Made by a program: the position numbers and the translations under genes
Shown here: in pieces, positions 57,521-64,000 of the stretch
Numbering within the stretch: position 1 is the stretch's first letter
Layout: each line of letters begins with the position of its first letter
The notes under the pieces: generated by a model
What the model saw: only the letters and a program-made list of their open reading frames with translations
Database searches by the model: none
What the model was told of the DNA's origin: nothing
Assembly: GCA_023213395.1 (NCBI GenBank)
Contig: CM041465.1
Coordinates: 63,433,741 to 63,497,740 of the forward strand
DNA from: Cycas panzhihuaensis
Taxonomy: Eukaryota > Cycadophyta
Direction of reading: 5' to 3'
DNA: 64,000 bases

Positions 57521-59250
57521 CTATCCTTTATACCATAAAATATCATTCCTCCATTCAAATTTTTCTTCTTTTCCTTGTTGAATTCTTTGAATGAGTTGTT
57601 GAATATCAGGATCTTTCACATATTCTGATTGTAAATCCATGATCCATACTGGTTCTATCATTGAGACAGCTTTTAATTGAGATTCTATATTCTCTTCATC
57701 CTTCCGAGACAAGGCATCAGCTACTACATTATTTTTTCCCTTTTTATATGTTATATCGAAATCAAATGCCTGGATTTTACTGATCCATTTTTGTTGTTCA
57801 GGGGATAATTCTTTTTGTTTTAATAAATATTGTAAACTGTTGTGATCTGTCTTGACTATAAATTTGCTACCTAATAGATACTGACGCCATTTAATTAAAG
57901 CGTGTATAATGGCCAACATTTCTTTATCATAAGTTGACTTGAGAATTTCTTGGTTGTTTAGCTTCCTACTCTCAAATGCAATGGGTTTACCTTCTTGCAT
58001 CAGTATTGCGGCAATTGTTGTTCCTGATGCATCACATTCTATTATAAAAATTTTAGAAAAATTAGGTGTCATAAGTGCCGGTAATTGGATCATTATTTGC
58101 TTGATTTGTTTGAAACATTTTGTTACTTCTTCATTCCATTGAAAAGAATCCTTTTTTAATAAATAAGTTAAAACAGAGGTTTTCTGTGGATAATTTTTCA
58201 CAAAGCATCGATAGTATCCAGTTAAACCCAGAAAACCTCGGAGTTTCGTAATAGTTTTGGGTATCGACCATTCTTGAATTGCCTTAACTTTTCCTGGGTT
58301 AGCTCTAATTCCTTCTTTTGATATAAGATGACCCATATATTCTATTTCTTTCATTCTAAAATAACATTTTGATTTGTTAGCATAAAATCTTTGTTCCTTT
58401 AAGGCGTTTAGCACTTGGTCCAGATGATTCATATGTTCTCCCCATTGCTTACCGAATATTAATATGTTGTCGAAGAAGACTAAGGCAAACTTCCTCAAGA
58501 AAGGTTTTAAAACTTGATTCATTATAGCTTGGAATGTGGCTGGCGCATTAGTTAAGCCAAAGGGCATTACCTTGAACCCATAATAACCATGATGAGTACT
58601 AAAAGATGTTTTGTATGTATCTTCCGGTTTAATGCGAATTTGATGATAGCCTGATTTTAGATCGATTTTAGAAAAATATTCTGCTCCATATAACTCGTCT
58701 AGTAACTCATCGATTCTGGGTATAGGAAATTTATTTTTTATTGTAACCTTATTTAGTGCTTGATAATCTATGCACATACGGTATGATCCATCTTTTTTTC
58801 TTACCAAGAGTACTGGTGCTGCAAATGGGCTTTTACTAGGAGTTATTGCTCCTATATCTAATAATTCTTATATGATTTTTTCAATCTCATTCCGATAATG
58901 ATGTGGTTGTTTATAAGGCCGAATAACAATTAGATTAGTACCTGCTTCCAATTCAATTTGATGTTCACAACCCCTGTTCGGTGGTAATTCTGCCAGAAGA
59001 TTTTGAAAAACTTCGTTATGCTTCTGGATGACTTTTTGCAGTTCAATTTCTTAGGTAGTTGGTTTAATTTTTGCTTGGATCGAAAAAAGTTGAGCCATCA
59101 TACCATGATAACCCTTCTTGATTAATTTTTCCATTTTTTTACAAGATATTAGTTGGCTATTTCCAGGTTTTTCTCCTTGAAGGATGATAATTCTTCCATC
59201 TTTCTTATACCTCGTAAATAATTCTTTAAGATTCATTTCAAAAGTTCCCA
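57521..59250 (-). pseudogene. Chromovirus reverse transcriptase and RNase H
   Basis: The longest open frame in the window (58807-57521, 428 codons) holds RT from FPIPRIDELLDEL, KIDLKSGYHQIRI and VMPFGLTNAPATFQ, through RNase H (CDASGTTIAAIL, TDHNSLQYLL), to a tail with NNVVADALSRK. RNase H keeps its first Asp. The RT active site reads FFDN where families have Y/F-x-DD: codon 58468-58466 is AAC, Asn for the second Asp. Upstream, in the same region (59251-58808), are stops near 59051 and 58868. It should be inactive. Confidence 0.9.
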
Positions 59251-59263
59251 AGGTTCGTAACCA

Positions 59264-59554
59264 TTAACTCCCTAGAACAATATCTACTCCACCCACATCT
59301 AGCACATAAAAGTTTTCTTTAAGAATAACGTCATCAATAGTTATTTTAAGGTTCTCCATCATTCCTTGTCCAAATATAACTTGTCGCCCTCCAACACTTA
59401 CTTGAAAAGGGGTTGTTCTGGAAGGAAATAATTTTAATTGTTGAGCTGATATTCTATCGATAAAATTGTGAGTACTTCTTGGATCGATCAAAATCATGAT
59501 AGCTTGATTTTTAACAAATCCTCTTAATTTAAGCATGTCCGATCTTATCACCAC
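59264..59554 (-). pseudogene. Chromovirus protease
   Basis: Open for 96 codons. The active site is IDPRSTHNFI, where the family has IDSGSTHNFI, so Ser-Gly is changed to Pro-Arg. A VDIVLGS-stop-WL end follows, with a stop in the Gly-x-x-Trp-Leu motif. Both changes would abolish activity. Confidence 0.8.
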
Positions 59555-60806
59555 TCATTGCTGAGAATGACATTTTTAATATGTCCTCCTCTTGCTTACA
59601 TTGATACCCTTGATTTTCCATAGTTTCTTGGTCACATTCGGTATCATCTTCTTCTTCAACTTCCTCATCCTTTGCTACTGGAGATAATTCGATTGTGTAT
59701 AATTGATTTTTTTGACATTTATGATTAGGAGTCTATTTTTTAGCACACCTAAAACAGAGATTCTTTTTTCATAGTTCTTCTTGCTCAGCTTTTGTTCTTT
59801 GCAGTAATGGTTTAACCGGCTGATTAACTCTATTAGGTACAGAACCAGGTAGTATAGCAAGAGGAGGATTAGGACGAGCATACGAGGGAATATAAGGTTT
59901 CATTCTTGCCTTCTTTAATTCATTGATCTTTCCTTCCTGAATCTTGGCTAGTTGTATTGCTTTATTCAAGTCCTGAGGTTCTTGAATTTTAACATCAGCT
60001 TGGATCTCAGTTATTAGACCATCTATATATAGCTGGATAAGTCAATTACTTAGAATATCATCTAACACATAGCTTAATCTTGTAAATGCTATACTATATT
60101 CTTCCACCGAACCAATTTGTTTTAATCTTCATAACTCACAATAATAATCACAATTAGATACAGTTTCAAACTGTTCGATGAATATGCGTACAAATTCTTT
60201 CCAGGTAGGTAATTGATCTCGAAAAGAAGTTCGTTCGAGACACTGCCACCATTCACATGCTATTCCATCCATATGTAAAGTGGCTATCGAAACTCATTCT
60301 GCTGGCTCAATCTCCATTAAGCAGAAATAGTTTTCTATTTGTTGTATCCATACTCTCGGTTCATGCGATTTTTGCTCCATACTAAAATGTTGTATAATTA
60401 TTTTTTCTAACTTTTTCTTTTTCTGTGTTTGGATATTTTGTAAATAATTGAAATATGCTTGAAAACCTACTATCTTCTGTTCTTCTGGGGTTAAATTACG
60501 ATATTCATTAAGATATCTTCTGATAGCCTCGTTTTCAAAATTAATTGAAGATATCTGAGGACTCAGCTGATTTCTTGTAGTATGATGTCTAATATGTGAT
60601 TGGCGACTCATTGCTTCATCTTCTGAATCTGGTACAACCATATATTCCCTTCTACTTGTCACTATGACTGTTAATTTATCCAAAATTTGATGTAGAGTAT
60701 GATTTAAGAGAGCATTTGATGTTTGAATCGCATTATGAACCGCTTGAGTGATTGGTTCAACAATTTCTTTTTGAACGGTGTTGTCTACCATATCTTCAGT
60801 ATTCAT
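59555..60806 (-). pseudogene. gag: Chromovirus gag
   Basis: Starts at ATG 60806. It is open to 60294 (170 codons, MNTEDMVDNTVQKE) with a coiled or charged N-terminus. After a stop the gag core follows: WEWWQCL-type segment, FVRIFIEQFETVSNCDYY and the RLSYVLDDILSN region. A zinc knuckle lies at about 59760-59720: LCFRCAKK, then TAG where the family has Trp, then TPNHKC. A Glu-rich linker (EEVEEEDDTE) precedes protease. Broken by stops. Confidence 0.75.
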
Positions 60807-62474
60807 TATTTTAATAATTGTGTAAGTACGATTCCACTGCCTTTATGTCGTGTTTGTTTGACTTCAGACTGATATTCCCAACTTGCTAGATACTTAGGGT
60901 TTTATATTTCCTCTGTCTGACTAATATTTAAACGATATATCACCACCCTTGGGAAGGTTGCTGAATGTTGTAATTCGAAACCTGCATATGACAAAAATGA
61001 CAGATACGTAAACTAATTCACTTGACTTAGAGGTTATATACTTTCTATATTTTTGATATGTAAAATGAGATATTAAAAATAATATCTTATATCAACTATA
61101 ATATGTAATATGTATATATATGTATGTATATATTAAAGATATAGTTTAATTGATTATATAATACCTATAATGTAATGATGTTAAATGATTATATAATACC
61201 TATAACAATGGTATATAATATATGAGTGCTAGTTAATAAAATATAATGTTAATAAAACGTTTCCACTATGAGATAATTTAAAAAGGTTAAAATTTTATAA
61301 TTATGATAGAATATAATAATTTATATGATATAATTAACTTAGTAGAATGTGATATTAGATTTTTAATAAATAAATGATATTATGAATAATAACCTCAATA
61401 TATATCTATTCTTAAATGTATTTTTTTTTTTAAACTTAATATATATATGTATATTACTTATAGTATACCTACAATTTCGTAATATATCAAATAAATTATC
61501 AAAATGCTAACTTATATTAATATATATACATATATTAATTTTGTAATATAATGAATTAAATATATTAAATATATAAAGTAGTTTTAATAAGCTACTATAC
61601 TACGCAATATATAAAGTGATATAAGATGACTATACAAAAATTAAATAGCGACTGATCTCAATGTGTCGTATCGTATAGCGATCTTCTAGAAGCTTCTAAT
61701 TTTTAGAAGATATCACCCAGACGCAAAGACGCAGATATCGCCGAAGTCTCTGATGGAGAAATGTGATAAAGATGCAGGGGAGACAAAAAATAGAAGATGA
61801 AATGGAAGATTATAATATTAGTAACGTATAATCGCTAATACATATGATGTCAGCAAACCGAGACACTTAATGTTAGTGCCACAAAATGACTGCACCCTGC
61901 ATTAATTTTTCTACCTTGCACAATAGATCTGGAACGGACACAGATAGACAGTCTGCAATGAATCAGAACATGAGTCTGACTGTGGATGCAACGATGATCA
62001 CGTTTAGGGTGTCGGTGACATAAACTAGAAAACTGGCAATCGTACTCAATGTATGCTATTGTATAACTACACAATCAACAAACATCAAACAAGAAGACAA
62101 TGATAGACGACAACTGGCTACAGACAGAAAATGAAGAGACGTAGAAACCTAAATAGAGGAATTGGAGAATGATAAAGACGCAGAAACAAAATAGACAGAA
62201 GAGTAGCGAGACTAGGCAGAGACAACAGGCTCAATATCAATTGCAAAGATGATGATGGGTAGAATGTAAGGACGACGATGATGTAGCAAAAGACAAAACG
62301 CAATATTGGTCTCAGAGATCAATGCAATAAGGTAAGGCGTTTATGCGTGAATGAATATGGTGAATTGGTAGATTATCAGATGAATACCCACATTATAATA
62401 ATAAGAGGTTGATTACTAATATAATATTTTTTTAGAGGTATGTAGATTATGTTGACTATGGACAAGATCAATTC
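60807..62474 (-). other. Long leader between primer site and gag, chromovirus
   Basis: About 1.67 kb. 61020-61640 is very AT-rich with TATA-like runs; 61650-62470 is balanced and has no long meaningful frame. I see no coding signal and no known repeat. It may be an extra insertion or a lineage-specific leader. Confidence 0.4.
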
Positions 62475-62486
62475 GCTCTGATACCA
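62475..62486 (-). other. Primer-binding site (tRNA-iMet), chromovirus
   Basis: The - strand reads TGGTATCAGAGC, complementary to the 3' end of initiator tRNA-Met, 2 nt inside the LTR end at 62489. Confidence 0.9.
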
Positions 62487-62488
62487 CT

Positions 62489-62740
62489 TGTTACGAAACT
62501 AGTCGTAACTGGAGAATAATAGCCAAATGCGTGAGAGTATTGAGAACTAGTGAAATCAATAAAACCATATATATTTGATTGAAAAAAATGTTTTATGATG
62601 ATATTACATTTGGGTCCTAATTTTATATACATATCAGACCCTCTTTCATGGAAGGATGTGCTCATTCAATAGCACCCCTTTGAATTAATTAATCCTGTGT
62701 TTTTTTTTTTTTTTCTTTTTTTTTAAAGAAGTTTATAACA
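62489..62740 (-). repeat. 5' LTR of the chromovirus (complete)
   Basis: 252 bp with a TGTTA...TAACA terminal inverted repeat. It has the whole end sequence that the 3' copy lacks. Confidence 0.85.
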
Positions 62741-63553
62741 GATGAGGTCATGGAAGACAAAATGTATTACCTTTTGGTAAGTAGCACCTACATTTTTGAG
62801 ACCGAAGGGCATTACCTTATAGGCAAAGGTACCCCACGGGGTGGTGAAGGTCGTTTTGTGGTGGTCTTTAGGAGAGATTTGAATCTGGTTATAGCCAGAG
62901 AAGCTATCTATTAAGGACATGACTTCAAACCCAGAAGTTTGATCAATGATTTGATCGATGAAAGGGAGTGGAAAGTTGTCCTTAGGACACGCATTATTGA
63001 TATCATGGAAATCAATGCATATCCAAATGGTCCCGTTCTTTTTAGCAATAGGAATGATATTAAACACCTATTTAGGGTAGTCGATAGAAGTGATAAGTCT
63101 AGCATCCAAAAGTTTCTCAACCTCCATTTTGATAGCAGTTGAGAGTTTAAGATGGAGATGATGCTGCTTCTGGTGCATAGGACGGGCACTAGGTATGGTA
63201 GTGAGATTGTGGGTGATGATGGAGGGGTTGATTCCCTTCATGTCAGAGTAATCCCATGCAAAGACATCCTGAAACTCCTGGAACAAAAGGGAATATTCCC
63301 TTACCTCATCAGAAGAGCATTTTGCCCCTACCTTAACGACCTTGCCTGAGGCTAAGACTATGTCCTGGGTCGCCCCCATGCACATGGCATTCCCCTCCTC
63401 AGAATGGAGAGGGGCAAGGTCAACAAGAAGAGATGGAATAGGGGATGGAATTGGGTCAACGAGTGTGGACCCAATTACTAGGACCTTCTGGTCGCCAAGC
63501 CTATGGTGACTAAAAGGAAAGTTGGGCATGAAGCCCATTAAGTGCTCAAGCAA
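62741..63553 (-). pseudogene. Reverse transcriptase of element D, 5' part
   Basis: Two open frames (63553-63068 and 63067-62741) give RT from IVLASGKVVKVGAKC through IITHNLTTIPSARP and VEKLLDARLITSIDYPKW to CIDFHDINNACPKDNFPLPF and PFGLKNVGATYQKVI. It keeps the segment deleted in element 1. It stops at the chromovirus 5' LTR (62740) and resumes at 55978. Confidence 0.85.
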
Positions 63554-64000
63554 GCCTTCATCATCTTCAAAGTAATCTACCCCATGGATGACCTTACTTC
63601 AAATAGATAAAGTGATAAAGGAAATAGGAGTGATGAGACTGTGGGGGTCATCAGGCTGCCCAACATCCTCAAAAGACTCTAAGAGAGAATCAGGAAGGGG
63701 CTCCTCGGAAGGAGCAAAAGGAAGTTCCTCAAAACCATCACCTGTGGGGGGTGATGGAGAGGAAGAATCAATGAGATATGGGTCAATGCGTATAATGACA
63801 TGTGACACAAGGGGGTGACTAGTCTCTCCAACAAGAGGGGTTCTAGGTTGGGACCTAGAACAAAAAGGGTGCCTCCTACTAGTACGGAGGAAAGAGATGG
63901 GGTGAGAAAAGTCCTCATCCCCGCCAGGGGACTCGTCGTCACTAAATAGGGTGAGGTACCCATAGCTCTCGACACTAATAGGAGCAAAGCGATTAAGACT
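63554..64000 (-). pseudogene. Protease-RT linker of element D (to window edge)
   Basis: Open at 63808-63599 with GDGFEELPFAPSEEP and an acidic, Ser-rich composition. It is the same linker as 5809-6428. The element continues beyond the window towards protease and gag. Confidence 0.65.

Larger units (their letters stand above)
55979..62740 (-). mobile_element. Chromovirus (Ty3/gypsy with chromodomain) inserted in element D
   Basis: Both LTRs, primer site, gag, protease, RT-RNase H, integrase, chromodomain and polypurine tract are recognisable in order. The LTRs differ at about 5 of 180 positions by eye (about 3%), so it is younger than its host. The short LTR suggests a Reina-like chromovirus, but this is inferred. 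The candidate target duplication is GATGA (62741-62745) against GGTGA (55973-55977). Each gene has stops. Confidence 0.9.
46511..64000 (-). mobile_element. Element D: Tat-type element on the - strand, split by a chromovirus
   Basis: Read from right to left: protease-RT linker, RT, a chromovirus insertion, rest of RT, gRNH, integrase, antisense gene (on +), aRNH and 3' LTR. The 5' part is outside the window. Its closest relative here is element 2. It sits in intron 1 of the C2 antisense gene. Confidence 0.85.

Noticed and set aside
62475-62486. tRNA-like matches (here and at 24624-24638) as tRNA genes.
   Set aside because: They are only 12-15 nt, complementary to a tRNA 3' end, and lie 2 nt from LTR edges: primer-binding sites.

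Overview
This window is plant nuclear DNA made almost entirely of decayed LTR retrotransposons. I found no host protein gene, rRNA, tRNA gene or CRISPR array. The plant origin rests on four things: Tat-type Ty3/gypsy elements with a second RNase H, a chromodomain gypsy element, a Ty1/copia remnant primed by initiator tRNA-Met, and a coding module resembling the plant mobile domain (PMD). The dense nesting suggests a large, repeat-rich genome or a pericentromeric segment. I cannot name the species.

Layout. (1) 1-16781 is a Tat-type element of about 16.8 kb on the + strand (element 1): LTR (about 35 nt cut off by the window start), gag, protease, RT, RNase H, integrase, an antisense spliced gene, a second RNase H (aRNH), LTR. 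(2) 16782-22781 is the 3' half of a related element (element 2) into which element 1 inserted. (3) 22782-24977 is the 5' part of a Ty1/copia element on the - strand, apparently interrupted by element 2. (4) 24978-27673 is AT-rich DNA with no recognisable gene. (5) 27674-45862 is a direct tandem duplication of about 9 kb. Each unit carries a decayed Tat-like gag-pol plus part of the antisense gene (C1 and C2). C1 also holds a solo LTR with a 5-bp target duplication, and C2 keeps the empty site. (6) From 46511 to the right edge lies a - strand Tat element (element D), inserted in the antisense-gene intron of C2. (7) D is itself split by a chromovirus (55979-62740), the youngest full-length element here. 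By-eye LTR divergence is about 3% for the chromovirus, against about 12% for element 1.

Most interesting signal. The Tat copies share a gene antisense to gag-pol, lying between integrase and aRNH. In element 1 and D it has a TATA box about 165 bp before the ATG, an 8-codon first exon, a first intron of 482-486 bp and a second intron of 113-115 bp. Joining exons 1 and 2 keeps frame in both copies. The exon-2 acceptor position is preserved in four copies. The predicted product has a PMD-like N-terminal half, a Gly/Ser/acidic middle and a C-terminal coiled coil with a basic tail. Palindromic GGTACC-centred motifs occur both in the LTR U3 region and in intron 1 of this gene. No copy here looks able to transpose: all coding regions carry stops, frameshifts or lost catalytic residues.
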